Source: Condylostoma magnum
Lineage: Eukaryota; Ciliophora; Heterotrichea; Heterotrichida; Condylostomatidae
Direction: 5' to 3'
DNA length: 52,359 nt
Assembly (NCBI GenBank): GCA_920105805.1
Contig: CAKKTI010000099.1
Coordinates: forward strand, 5,858 to 58,216
Each line of letters starts with the position of its first letter. Positions within the stretch are counted from its first letter, which is position 1. Both the position numbers and the translations under genes were made by a program. Shown one piece after another: positions 27,123-39,280 of the stretch. The notes below the pieces were generated by a model. The model did no database searches. It worked only from the letters and a program-made list of their open reading frames with translations, and had not been told where the DNA came from.

Positions 27123-29843
27123 ATGGCAGATTACAAATAGTTAGACAAGGAGTTCGAAGTTGATTCAGGAAACAAAACAAAGCCAATTCCTGATGTCAAC
27201 ATGGCTGAATTAAATACCCCGGCAAATGGTCTTAGTAATTAAGAAGCCAAGCGTAGATTTGACCGTGATGGTCCGAATTAATTACCAGAGAAAAAGGTGA
27301 ATCCCTGTTTGAAGTTCTTAGGATACTACTGGGGACCAATGCCCATCATGATATGGATTGCAATTATCATTGAGCTGATTCGTCTAGATTGGATTGATTT
27401 TGGAGTACTATTTTTCCTTCAATTTATCAATGGATTTGTTGGATGGCATGAGGAGAAGAATGCCGGAAATGCTATTGAAGCTTTGAAGAAGAACCTTGCA
27501 CCTAAAGCAAATTGTAAGAGAGATGGAGAGTGGAGCAGTATTGATGCTGTTAATCTAGTTATTGGAGATAGAGTGGCTGTTAAACTAGGTGATATTATAC
27601 CAGCTGATTTAGTACTAGGACCTGGGTTCTTGGAGGTTGACCAGGCTGCTTTGACTGGAGAGTCATTGCCTGTAACTAGATATGAGGGAGAAACTGTGTA
27701 TTAAGGCTCAGTCTGTAAGAGAGGAGACACTGAATGCATAGTAAGTGCAACCGGTGAGAGAACCTTCTTTGGTAAAACTAGTAAACTAGTAGGAAGTGTT
27801 AACTCCTTAGGAAACTTCTAAAAGTTCATCATCAAGGTAACAATGTTTCTTCTAATTATAGCATTAACGCTCAATATTATCATCCTTATAGTAGAATTGA
27901 CCCGTGGCAACGATTTCCTAGAAACTCTTGCAGTTTGTGTAGTTCTACTTGTAGCTTCAATTCCCATAGCAATGCAGGTTGTATGTACTACAACTATGGC
28001 TGTAGGAGCTCATGCTTTGGCTAAAAAGAAGGCTATAGTAAGTCGTTTGAGCTCAATAGAAGAACTTGCGGGTATGAATATCCTCTGCAGTGACAAAACT
28101 GGAACCCTTACTAAGAACGAGCTGACTATTAAGCAGCCACGACTATGCGCCGGATATACTAACGAAGACATCCACCTATTCGCCTCTTTAGCCAGTAAGA
28201 GAGAAGAGGGAGCAGGCCAGGAAGCCATAGACAAGTGTATTGTTACTAGCTCTATAGAGAAATTCGGATTCGATTTCAGCATTTACGAGGAAGAAGATTT
28301 TATACCTTTTGATCCCAGAATCAAAAGAGTCGAGGCTACTGTCAGAAACACTAAAACTGGAGAAACTTTCAAATGTGCAAAAGGAGCCCCTCAGATTGTA
28401 TTGGCCATGACTTCTGATGAAAGTTTGTATGGAGAAGTGTCAGCTTGGGTGGAAGAGTTGGCCAGCGGTGGATACAGAACCTTAGGTGTTGCAAAATCAA
28501 CCAAGCCTGACGAGTGGGACATGATCGGCCTAATTCCTCTATACGACCCTCCCAGAGACGACACTGCCGAAACAATCCAAAAGGCTATTCACATGCAGGT
28601 AAAAGTGAAGATGATAACAGGGGATTAAACAGCAATAGCTAAAGAAGTGTCCAAAGAACTCAGACTAGGTGATAAAATCTATAATTCTGATATGCTTACA
28701 ACTGACAACCCCGTCCAAGCCTAATTATTAGATGAGTTGATAGAAGAAGCTGATGGTTTTGCCGAGGTGTTCCCAGAGCACAAGTTTGCTATAGTTGAAA
28801 TGTTACAGAAGAAGGGTAACAGAGTTGGAATGACAGGAGATGGTGTCAACGATGCCCCTGCACTGAAAAGAGCTGATGTAGGAATTGCAGTACAAGGTGC
28901 CACAGATGCCGCTGCTGCTGCATCTGATATTGTTATAGCTAACCCAGGACTATCTGTAATCATCGAGGCTATATACAGAGCCAGGAAGATCTTCCAGAGA
29001 ATGAAGAACTACTGTACCTACAGAATTGCATGCTCCACACAACTCCTATGCTTCTTCTTTGTGTCTATTATCTTCTACGATCCTTCAAGCTTCTGTAGTG
29101 GATACGATCTCCCCAACTCCTTCGTTATACCTGTAATTTGTCTAGTACTTATTACTATTTTGAACGATGGAACAATTATATCAATCGCTTATGACAACGT
29201 TTCAGCTAGTAGACAGCCTGAGAGGTGGAATTTACCCATGCTTTTCTTCAACTCATGTATTCTAGGATTTATTGTACTGATTGAATCCGTAATTATGCTA
29301 TCAATGGCTCTAAATCATCTACATGGAAGTACCAGTCCAGTGCTATCTGCCTTCAACATAGACTCAATGAACTACGGTGAAGTGCTTACTTTGATGTATA
29401 TGCAAGTGTCAATCGCTGGATTTTTAACAGTGTTCGCAGCCAGAACTACCAGCTTCTTCTTTAGTAGAAAACCAGGAAACTTACTGCTTTCAGCTTGTAT
29501 TGTTGCTAATTTAATCACAACTTTCTTCGCAGCTTACTGGTTCTTGAACCTCTCTTCCACCTCATCAGGAAATATACCAAAAATGCATCCGATTAGTTGG
29601 AAATTGGTTGGATTTGTATGGGGTTATAACTTGCTCTGGTTTTTGATATAGGACACCATCAAGGTTTTGGAATTGAGAGGAATTGCTAAGTACAACGCTA
29701 TTAAGGGAAACAAAGATGCCTTTAGTGGATAGATTTTGACTGATTCTTTCTTAGTGTTTTCTACAGGACAAGGAAGAGGTGGCAGAGGTTCCATTGTAAC
29801 AAGAATGTCAATTGCAGCTGCTAGAGCTACTATGGTGAAGTGA
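27123..29843 (+). CDS. P-type plasma-membrane H+-ATPase (type IIIA)
   Basis: About 906 residues, intronless. It pumps protons out across the plasma membrane at the cost of ATP. Clear landmarks are LTGESLPVT (actuator domain), ASIPIAMQVV (M4), CSDKTGTLTKNEL with the phosphorylated Asp at residue 324, KGAPQIVL, MITGDQTAIAKE, and MTGDGVNDAPALKRADVGIAV. About ten membrane spans are present; the C-terminus ends GRGGRGSIVTRMSIAA. A short tail without the long plant autoinhibitory domain fits protist members. Codon usage is richer in G/C third positions than its neighbours, suggesting high expression. The stop is UGA 29841, or UAA 29850 if that UGA is read as Trp. Confidence 0.95.
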
Positions 29844-29926
29844 GTTAGTTAATAAAAGATTTTACGTAACTAGTATCGTGGTTTGTCTGAGAAGTCACGG
29901 TTTAATAGTTGATTGTTGTTGTTCTA

Positions 29927-29947
29927 GGGGGTGGGACGGGGGCCTAG
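29927..29947 (+). other. G-run element (GGGGGTGGGACGGGGG) in AT-rich spacer
   Basis: A G-rich tract flanked by an inverted CTAGG/CCTAG, in the short gap between the convergent H+-ATPase and propeller-like genes. It stands out in an AT-rich spacer. It could form a two-tier G-quadruplex or hairpin and act at 3' ends. Observed directly; function is inference. Confidence 0.4.
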
Positions 29948-30076
29948 TAGCAGTATTAAGCCACTTGTTATAAAAAATCCGGAGATAAAGAATAAAGGGA
30001 GATTCAGTCGCATTGGTTTTATTTTTATTATGGAAAAACTTTTAATAGATTTTTAGGGAAAATAAAGGTTAAATGA

Positions 30077-31171
30077 CTATGAAAATACACATATTCCATA
30101 CTGCTTGCTAAATAGAATAATCTCTAGTGAATCAGTGTTTATACCGATTGCTGTCACTTCTCCTAGTCGTATTACTTTACTGTATATTATTTGAAGAGTA
30201 TTGCCTTCTAGTAGGAAAAGTGTGGTAGTTGAGTTATCATATATTACAATAACACCGTCCTTATCATTTATTACTGGGGATTGAATGATTGCATCTGATC
30301 TAATTGATGCATTCATTACTTGATAAATCAATCCATCATTTTTAAAAAGTAGGGCTTAAGGTAATTATTTACAAATGTAGACGTTAACTATCTAATCAGA
30401 GGGAGTATTATGAAATATTTTTTAATTCATGTCGAAAATATACGGAAAAGTAGCGTTTCTGGTAATAATAATCAATTTAGTATCGATTAGCTCAGCTTAC
30501 TCTATATTTCATACTTGATTAAATTAGTAACAACTACGTTTAAACTCATTACTCAAAAAAACGTCAAAAGTAGCGCAAAAATTTTGTTCTTTCCATACTA
30601 TTATTCCATGTAAGGAAATATTATATCTGTGATTATTTCCAATTTAAATAATAACTTCTAATTTCTCATTTATTAGATTTAGTATTTAGATTTAATTGTT
30701 ATTAATCACTGATAATTAGTTTTAGCTACAGGAAATAATTTACTGTTGGGCTAATGTTAAATTCTGTAATTTTTACTATTTGATAATTTTCCCCTCGCAT
30801 AAATCAGAGTTCTTTAGTAAGAAACATTCTACCTACTAATTTCTGACGGTTACCAAATATGTATTATCATCATCTTATGAAATTGATATTACGATTTCAT
30901 CTCTAGTAGTCATTTTAGTTCAAAAGGGAATAGGAAAACTTTAATAGTAGTAAAGTTCTCCATATCTTGTTGTTGCTATTATATAATTATGTTGACAGTC
31001 GAGTTAGATTAGTCTATTTATTGGGCTGAGTGGTTAATTTTAATCATTTGGGCTTACTTTTATATTGATTTAACGTTGCTTGAGCTCCCAATGTTTGTTT
31101 GCCCATGATTAAAGCGGAATTCTTAAATGATCTTATTTGCCCATGGCTAACTACTCTAAATAATTCAACAT
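30077..31171 (-). CDS. Propeller-like protein, unknown (possible RCC1-like)
   Basis: About 364 residues starting MLNYLEQLAMGKQDHLRIP. Repeated beta-strand units with aromatic/Gly turns (CQHNYIIATTRYGELYYY; VISISQDDDNTYLVTVRN; DKDGVIVIYDNSTTTLFLLEGN; IGINTDSLEIILFSKQYGICVF) suggest a seven-bladed propeller. The first repeat weakly resembles RCC1 (ANKHWELKQRQINIKV), but the assignment is not firm. No signal peptide or membrane span. It ends at UAG 30079-30077; continuing without UGA would run antisense into the H+-ATPase, so this is another gene end that needs UAG as stop. Confidence 0.5.
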
Positions 31172-31980
31172 TTTCTTTATTTTATTACTTGAATAAAACT
31201 AATGTTAACATTTTAAATTGACAGTATAGTGAAGCTCAGATGTAGAAAAATCGATTAATTGAATAATAAGTTTCCTTATATTATTTTCTTATTATTGTAT
31301 ATATTTTGAGACATCCTTGTTATTTGGAAATAAATTTAAAAATAGTGGTATTCAAATAAAAATGTAAAGTCAAACAAAAAATATTGATTTGAAGGATTAT
31401 CAAGTATTTTACATATATTTTTAAGCCTTGCTTTTCTACGATATATAGAAAAGTTATCGATACATAAAATTATGCAGATCTTTAAAACTGTGGATGATTT
31501 TATCTGGTTAGTTTCAAGTTTGAAGGAGCAAAATATTAATCCATTCCCCTATCGAAGTAACTTTAAGTGAAGTTGCTCATAAGGTTTAACTTTCTTATGT
31601 TAAGTTGACTGAAAACTATAATTTTTATACTAAAGTAGTTTAAATACTAATTCTTTTGTAATTCTAACACTTTTTATGAAGTATAGACTGATAAGAGAAT
31701 AGTTCTTTATATTTATAGATCGTGTCAATTAGCATATAGATAATTCCCCTTATTTTCAAATAGGAAAATACTCTTTAAAAAATATATACTAGTTTGTCTA
31801 ATTTTGTTAATTGAATTCATCTGTGACGTCTTCTCTAAAATTTCATTTTACTATAAATTATTAATATAAGAAATTATCTAAGCTCTTAATAAAGATACCA
31901 GTAACAACCTTATTGTAACCTTAAAATAACTAAATCTCAACACTTAAATTATCTGTAAGATTAAATAAGTTAATAAAAAT
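31172..31980. other. Intergenic region between divergent genes
   Basis: About 810 AT-rich bases between the propeller-like gene (minus) and the receptor-like gene (plus). A weak plus-strand reading around 31360-31570 (...FLSLAFLRYIEKLSIHKIM...) exists, but in a code with no fixed stops it is not enough for a gene call. It must hold both promoters. Confidence 0.45.
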
Positions 31981-34560
31981 ATGTTTTCTGTTTTACTTCT
32001 GGTGCTTGCACATGCTTAGAGAGAATTGACTATTATTGGCCCATACAGCCAATAACGTTTCCACAATAAAAGCCTCACCCACGAGAAATATGAATCTGTT
32101 ATAATTGATTTAGATCTCTCGTTCTTTAAGGGAGATATTCCAAAAGATGAGATAACCATCACCTTTTTCTTTATGTTTAATGTTACTTGGGATTTGAATG
32201 CATTAATTTCGATTTTCTATTAGGATAGTGAAATAAGCTTATAAATCGATTGATAATCCAGAATTTTAAATATATTTGAACATTAAGAACTTGTTTAAAA
32301 TGCTGCTATGTAGTAAACGCTATAGAGAGAATGATTGTATTGCGCATTATCCCTTAATAAAAGGACAGTTAGATTATATCTAGAAAATGAATTTATAGAA
32401 ATAAGCTTACATTAACCTATTCAAAGCTACTTTGATTGCTAACTTTAACTCGCGCCCATATTTGTAGGTTGGATGGCCGATCTAAGTATATGAGATGGAG
32501 TATATTTTAGTTCTTCTGGAGAGGCTTAGTATTTTTATGATTCTAGATTAGAATGTAGCATATCAAATTATTCACCAAGATGTGGGTCTTATATTCCATT
32601 GTATTCCAAATGGTTTTTATCAAATGACTATACTACTAGATATACAGGTAAAAAATTATATATTTGATCCCTTTTTAAAGACTATAAAAGTTACAACTTC
32701 TAGTAATAATTCTTTATTACAGGATACTATAGAAGTAACTAAACATTATAATTCATTTTCACATGATAAAACGAATAAAACTAACTATAAATTCAAATAG
32801 ATCATAGTTATTATTATTTATAGTCTACAGATTCCAATTATTAAATAGCCTCAAACTTTGTATAAAATTATTGAATTCTATTTGGATTTGGATATAAGTT
32901 AAACAATGCTTTCCATTTTCTCATTTAGAATAATAGTTAAAATTATGAAATTATAGAGTTTGATTCTTACTCTATTGAATCCATTTCAGAGGTATAGCAT
33001 TTAGGGTTTAGTTCCCTTGATTAAAAAGTAACTGATATAATTGCTTATGATAATATACCAACCGTGTAATAAATTGATGAGCGATTAAACTAATTTACTA
33101 AGAAGCAAGTTATTAATGGAATCTTATCACCCGATTTCACACAATTTACCTGTAATACTGGTTACTTTCCATAGTTTGGCTAATGCTTACCATGCAGTGA
33201 AAGATGTAATAGTTGTTATGGACCTCTTCATACAAATTGCTCTAGCTGTAATACAGGTTATATTTTTGATGATGAAATAAAATCATGTTTAATTGCTTGT
33301 CCATGGTGGAAATAAGTAAATAGCGAAGGTATTTGTTAAGGTGAACGGTTTGATTTAAGATTTGAGTTTTATGGATATTTTGATACTAGTTAATATTATC
33401 TAAAAGTTAATGATTCAATGGCAGAAACTGTAGAAAATATTGGTGTTGTATTAAGTTTAAATTAATAAGTTGATATTGTGAATGCAGATAATATATCTCT
33501 AATATTAACTTATGATTTTTAGTTATAGTTTATTGTTCTTGATTTTAGCAAGAACTTCAGCTCTAAGATTATGTAAGGTAGTAAAGTTATACTTGACTTA
33601 CTTATTAAGCAATCAATTACAATACAAGTTTTTCAAGAAGATTATCCAAGCCAAATTTGCATATACAAAGGAAATAATGATATATAGAAATGATATTTCG
33701 TCAAGCTAGCTTACATACTGACTTAAAGAAAGTTATAGCTAAATGATGATTATACCTTACAATAGGAAGTTTAATTAGATATAGATTACAATTATTAAGT
33801 TATTCACACTTTTATTAACAAGGATACAACTAGAAATAGTTTCCTATATAATCTAATCTACATAAGTAATGGATCATTTATTGATATATCTTTCATTATA
33901 TAAATATATTCTGAGGATATCATAAAGCATGAATCAAGTAAGAAACAGCTTTAGCATCTCCTTACAATTATAATACCATGTATATTCTATTAACAAATCT
34001 TTGCAATACTAAATTCTTTATAAATTTTTATTTAATTAGCTTTACCTATAAATTTCTGATATTATTACTTGGATTCTCAAAATTTGAATAAAATGAATAG
34101 CTATAGCATCTATTACTTTTAACTCATAGAGATCGAAGATTACCTGTTTAGTTTATTCCTATGCTCATATTTCAAGAGTGATCTGAAGGCATTTTAATAC
34201 CATTAAAAAATATCTTAAAATTTTAATAACTTATGCTTGATATAAGAATACTTGGCAAAGAAATTACACTCTAGCTGAATCTTATTTCCCTTAATATCAA
34301 AATCAAATTTGTCGAAAGATAACTTTAAACTTATAAAAGTAATTCTTGCAATATTCATTTGACGGATTGACATTCATTGGGTAATAGAAATTGAGGATGT
34401 TATTCTCTACTTGATATCATTCAATGCAATGCCCTTAATATAAAATCATGCTTTTCAGTAATGTTGAATAGTTCAAATGAATTATCGTATATCTCTATGC
34501 TGCCAGTATAACTTTTATTAAGCAAATAAACAATTTAATATAGGGTATAGTAAGCAATAG
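31981..34560 (+). CDS. Receptor-like multi-pass membrane protein with Cys-rich motif
   Basis: About 850 residues. A signal peptide (MFSVLLLVLAHAQ) is followed by a ~370-residue beta-rich ectodomain with Asn-linked sites, resembling a LamG/concanavalin-like fold. There follow a furin-like Cys cluster (CLPCSERCNSCYGPLHTNC / CSSCNTGYIFDD), a second beta domain (GYFDTSQYYLKVND) and several hydrophobic spans from ~34000 (HLLTIIIPCIFYQQIF, QLALPINFWYYYL, FKLIKVILAIFIW). Trp at NFWYYYL is UGA, which must be sense because coding continues. The end is uncertain: UAA 34441, 34519 or UAG 34558. It has the same general plan as the 2191-8631 protein. Ligand unknown. Confidence 0.55.
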
Positions 34561-34660
34561 TGTGATAATAAAGCTCATAAAACTATGTAAAAGTCTTTTA
34601 AATACTAATAAAAAGCTTATAATTATCAAAATTCAAATCTAATTTAGTGAATAAACAAAA

Positions 34661-36016
34661 ATGATTGGATTTTTGGCAAAAAGACTAAAATCTCAAATTC
34701 CTAAATACCCTATCGAGTCTCAAGAACTGGGAAATCTTGCAATGATTCAACAATTCCCAAGCCTATGGGAATTTATAAACAATGGCATGAAGGATTTTAA
34801 CACTGATATATTCCAATTCCAACTAGGGCCTGTTACTTCCGTAGTATTGGGAAATCCAAAATACTTGAAATCAGTTTCAAAGCTAGTAGACAAGAACCCT
34901 GCTGAGATGGAGAGCTTTAAATCTGTCTTTGGCAATAAAAACATTTTTGTATCGAAGAATCCTGAATTTTCTAGAATGAAGGCTTATTTCTATCCACTTT
35001 TCTCAATGAAAAATATAAAAAGCTTGCATTACAACTACATGTCAAAAGTGATCAATCAGTGGGCTATTCCGCAAATAGAAGAATCGATTAGATCCCCAAA
35101 TCCATTAATCGGAAAGGATCTAGGATAAGGAATTTCATTTAGAGTTATAATTTCCTCGGCCTTTGGCATTGATATTATTAACGATCCTAAAAGATGCAAG
35201 GAAGAAATAGACTCAATTAATAAATACTGGGAACTGTTTACATATTCCCTGCAGCATGGGCCAATATAGGAAGGAACAGAGAGATATGAAGCTCGTTAAA
35301 TAGCAGAGTAAAGTACAAGAAATATAGTACAAGAAGTATAATAAAATTATAATAATAGCAAGTCGATTAATAATATCACTGCGTAACTATTATAATTGGA
35401 AGATTTTGAAGAAACTGTTGATTAAACAAGAACATTGGTTATTGCCGGAACTCATAGCACTGGAGGCTTACTTAATTGGTTGTTTTATTTTCTAGGCAGA
35501 TATCCTGAAATTCAAGAAAAGCTGCACTAAGAATTAGATAGTTTTGGGGATTATGAGATATTCGATAAAGATCACATCTCTCAACTCAAGTACACCAGGA
35601 ATCTAATTGATGAGACTTTAAGATACACTCATTATAACCAAGGCGTAATGAGGTATAGTGGGGAGGAAGAAATCAACTTACCTGATGGATATGTACTTGA
35701 GAAAAACAGATCTTTATTGTTGTATAGTAAAATGCTGTTTCATCACCCTGATTATTGGTAAGAGCCGTAATTGTTTAATCCTGATAGATTTTTAGATCCG
35801 AAATCCAGAGGATTGCATTTTTAACCGTTTGGGTTTTAAGGAGGAAGGGTTTGCCCTGGTAGCAATTTTGCTAATGTGGAGTGTCATCTTGCTTTAGCTA
35901 ATATTTTTAAGAGATTTAGAGTAGAACTTGATGATTAGTAAGAAGAGGTGGAGATGTTATAAGAGATTAATACTGTTCCAACTAAGGATACTTTACTTAG
36001 GTTTAGTAGGCGGTAG
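34661..36016 (+). CDS. Cytochrome P450 monooxygenase
   Basis: About 451 residues. The I-helix segment is VIAGTHSTGG; the K-helix ExxR is in LIDETLRYTH (~residue 317); PDRF comes later; the heme-binding loop is PFGFQGGRVCPG with Cys ~398. That loop has one residue more than the usual FxxGxRxCxG. No obvious N-terminal membrane anchor (MIGFLAKRLKSQIPKYP). It ends at UAG after LRFSRR; the decayed paralogue at 49.6 kb ends FSKR plus UAG at the matching place, which supports this stop. Substrate unknown. It lies in inverted orientation to that paralogue, 14 kb away. Confidence 0.88.
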
Positions 36017-36234
36017 TTACTTCATTAAGATTTAATCTAATTATATTATTATGTTTTTCCCTTTTGAATTACATTAGATATTAGATAAAGTTTCTATTTA
36101 TCATTCCAATTCAATTAATTATTTTAATAAAAACCTCTAGCCTTATAGCTCCTGTAATATAGATAAGTTTTATTTTAGCACTAGAATAAGTGCTAATTGA
36201 TTAGATATAAAATGTATGTTAAACTAAATATCTA

Positions 36235-38193
36235 ATGAATTTTCTCATATGTTCTAAAGGTGACTTATTAGTATCGTTTGGTATAAATTAGTGTACAAAA
36301 TCTAAAGATATAGTTATGGACTATGAAATTATAATAGATTATTTCTATATTGACAACTCTTTCATAATACATTGCAATATTTAAAAAAATATACTTTCCA
36401 AAATCCCTAGGTACACTTAAACAGGAATAATAAATACACTATAGTTTAAAAGGCCAAAAATCTTTACATTTGATATAGATTAGATAATGTTAACTGCTGT
36501 AAATGGGAAGAGTATATAAAGGTAACAAATCAATCATAGTAATTCAGAGATTCATTTCAAGTACTAATCCTCCAGCTGTATTAAGTTTTAGGAGAGTATA
36601 GGGATAATATAGATTATTTAAGAGGATAATTAGATACAAATTAGCTCAAAAAGGTATAATTATGGTTAGAAAAGATTAAATATTACAGTCACCTTAAAAC
36701 AGTTTATCAATTTTAAAATGGAAAACTGTATTGAACTAATCGTTAGAAACTTGATCGCTGGCTTCGATTTCTAATAAATCTACCAAGCAAATCAGTAGAA
36801 TATGGAATGGCCAGATAAAAGTGAAGTTAAAAGCATTCTAAAGGGCTAAATCTTCACCTAAGACAACCTAAGAGCTCTATGGAAAAATCTAAAAAGAGCT
36901 GCTCCACTCTTAAGGCTCAAAAGAATCTTAAAAATCTGCCAACTGTTCACAATTATTTGCTAACCTACGATAGACAATTTAATAGATGACTTTATGTGAG
37001 AGAATGAGATTAAAGCCAAGTATCTGAAATATTTGGATGGTTTGGTTAAATCAAGTAATTAAGCTAAAGAAATCATATAAAGAGTTAATCCTGATGATTT
37101 GATAGGAGTAAAGTTTAAAACATTTGGAGAAATATCATGATAACTTCTTTTTATCAGAACAGATCCGAAAGAACAATCTAATAGAAGTCTATAATGAATT
37201 TTGAGATGTTCAAAAGTGAATTAAATGAGAGCTGTAGAAAAAGCTGTAGAATGTATTAGACATCAAGCAAGATAACTCGAATTACAACAGAAATAATTCT
37301 AGTAAAATGAGCAAAAAGAGAAATAAGGGATTATTGGCCAACATGATGATTAGGTATTCTCAGTTTGCATCTCAAGAAGTGAATAACTAGTAGTATCAGG
37401 TGGAAGGAATAATCTAGTAAGAGTATGGGACTTATAAAACCCATCCAAAAACAGAATAATTGGTCAGCATGATAAAAGTGTATTATCAGTTTGCATTTCA
37501 AGAAGTGAATAATTAATAGTATCAGGTGGAGTTGACATGAAAGTTAGAGTATGGGACTTATAAAACCCATCTAGAAACAGAATCATTGGTCAACATAATA
37601 ATTGGGTATTATCAGTTTGCATTTCAAAAAGTGAATAGTTAGTAATATCAGGTGGATACGGTAATCAAGTAAAACTATGGGATTTATAAAATCCATGCAA
37701 TAATAGAATCATTGGCCACCATGATTCTTATGTATACTCAGTTTGTATTTCAAGAAGGGAATAAATAGTAGTATCAGGCGGACATGATAAGAAAGTAAGA
37801 GTATGGGACTTATAAAGCCCATCCAGAAGCAGAATCATTGGACAACATGATGATTGGGTATTCTCAGTTTGCATTGCGAGAAGTGAATAACTAGTAGTAT
37901 CAGGTGGAAGGGATAATCAAGTAAGAATATGGGACTTATAAAACACATTCAATAACAGAATCATTGGTTGCCATGATAAGTTGATATGATCAGTTTGCAT
38001 TTCAAGAGGTGAATAGCTAGTAGTATCAGGTGGTCATGATAATCAAGTAAGAATATGAGACTTATCAGATCCATGCAATAACCGAATCATTGGTCATCAT
38101 GATGAGCATGTAAGATCAGTTTGCATTTCAAGGAGTGGGTAGTTAGTAGTATCAGGTGGAGCAGATAAGAAAGTAAGAGTATGGGAAATTTAG
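36235..38193 (+). CDS. WD40 protein with seven near-identical repeats
   Basis: About 652 residues. The N-terminal ~365 residues have no recognised domain (FLICSKGDLLVSFGIN; FRDQ-type helices; ALWKNLKRAAPLLRLKRI) and end in a Gln-rich helix (LELQQKQFQQNEQKEK). The C-terminal part is seven WD repeats of 42 residues, enough for one complete propeller. In the repeats, Trp is TGG in some copies and TGA in others (VRVWDL versus VRIWDL; IWSVC), and Gln alternates TAA/TAG: an internal proof of the code. It ends at UAG 38191 right after the last WD. An earlier Met (36235) is chosen because the frame upstream of 36718 is protein-like. It is a scaffold protein; partners unknown. Confidence 0.8.
37330..38193 (+). 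repeat. Seven tandem 126-bp WD40 units
   Basis: Units read (I)IGxHDxxVxSVCISRSEQLVVSGGxDxxVRVWDLQNPxxNR. They are highly similar at DNA level too (e.g. the block encoding SVCISR and the one encoding VVSGG recur almost unchanged), so the array spread recently by unequal exchange or is kept alike by gene conversion. Differences are concentrated at the loop positions after the His-Asp and the SGG, the surface that usually binds partners. Confidence 0.85.
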
Positions 38194-38338
38194 TTAGGTA
38201 ATTTATTCCGAAATAAATTATTGAAACAGAGATAAAATATTATATGGAAAAGTTAGATATCCTTTTAGTTGAAGGTGGTTTACTATTCATTGACATGAAC
38301 TCTTTATCACATTAATTTTCCTACACTTTAAGGCGAGC

Positions 38339-39026
38339 ATGAATTCTTTATCTTATGATAACAATCTAATTAATATAGATGAATACACTGAAAGCAAGTA
38401 TATTTTAAAATCCTTCATTTAGGTATTAGTAATAATGCTTACTATAGAAAGGGATTAAAAACATGTAGTAATTCAAAAGTTAGTCAAATATAATCCATTG
38501 GACAACTTTGGCTAGAATAAAGAATGACTGATGTGCTTACATAAAAGATAGAATTTACAATGGAACTTTATTTACTGACCTTGTAAGTATTTAATGCAAT
38601 TATGATTCTTACCTATCATATGAAACTCGTTAAAGATAAAGGGAAAGATGCTAGAAATGCTATGGGCCTCTTCACTTAATTATATTAGCTGTAGAGACAG
38701 TTATATCTTTCATCGAGAATTTAATACAAAAGGACCATGATGAGGCTAATTAGATTGCAATGGAGATTTTATATATTGATTTTATTAGTAATATTTCAAC
38801 TATTATGAAAAAACAGATCTCTAAGCAAAGTATTTATAATAATTTCCTGAATAATGCAAAAATCTTATTTTCTAGAGTCTCATTATCAAATACTATATTT
38901 AAAAAGATATATAAGGTTGTGTAATAATTACTATTTGAATGTATTAGTCATGATATATACATAAAACTAAAAACAACAAATAATAACAATCACTTCGATT
39001 TTTTTAATTTTACTTTATCTATATAA
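38339..39026 (+). CDS. Unknown protein, probably two exons joined across a 16-nt intron
   Basis: Exon 1 (38339-38467) reads MNSLSYDNNLINIDEYTESK...TIERDQKHV. Protein-like text then continues in another frame from 38484 (HWTTLARIKNDWCAYIKDRI; LAVETVISFIENLIQKDHDEA; NISTIMKKQISKQSIYNNFL). A GTAATTCAAAAGTTAG stretch at 38468-38483 has the length and borders of a heterotrich 16-nt intron and exactly restores the frame. About 223 residues in total. Coding-like text in a further frame also lies at 38184-38338, so decay by frameshifts is an alternative. Mostly helical; no known family. Confidence 0.4.
38468..38483 (+). other. Candidate 16-nt intron
   Basis: GTAATTCAAAAGTTAG: GT..AG borders, 16 nt, and removal moves frame 2 into the frame used downstream. 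15-16-nt introns are established for heterotrich ciliates such as Stentor. It is the only intron candidate I could support in this window. Confidence 0.35.
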
Positions 39027-39280
39027 ACCTAGAATAAAGTATGAATTACAAGTTATAATGGAAAAAGCATTGATTATGAAGTTTAATTAAAATAGAAAAC
39101 ATCGTAGAAACAGCTAGTTTATAATTAATTTTCTATTTTTAATAGATAATAAATCTTTACAAATCAATAAAGCAATCTACTAAATATTGTTTATTTTTAC
39201 ATAATAAATTATAATTCCTTCCTAAAATGATTAAATACTTATTAAATCTCTAGAAAATATACCAAAAATATACTAAACTA

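Noticed and set aside
31360-31600. Possible small plus-strand gene
   Set aside because: Text looks partly protein-like, but with no fixed stop codons any AT-rich stretch stays open; no domain, paralogue or start context supports it.
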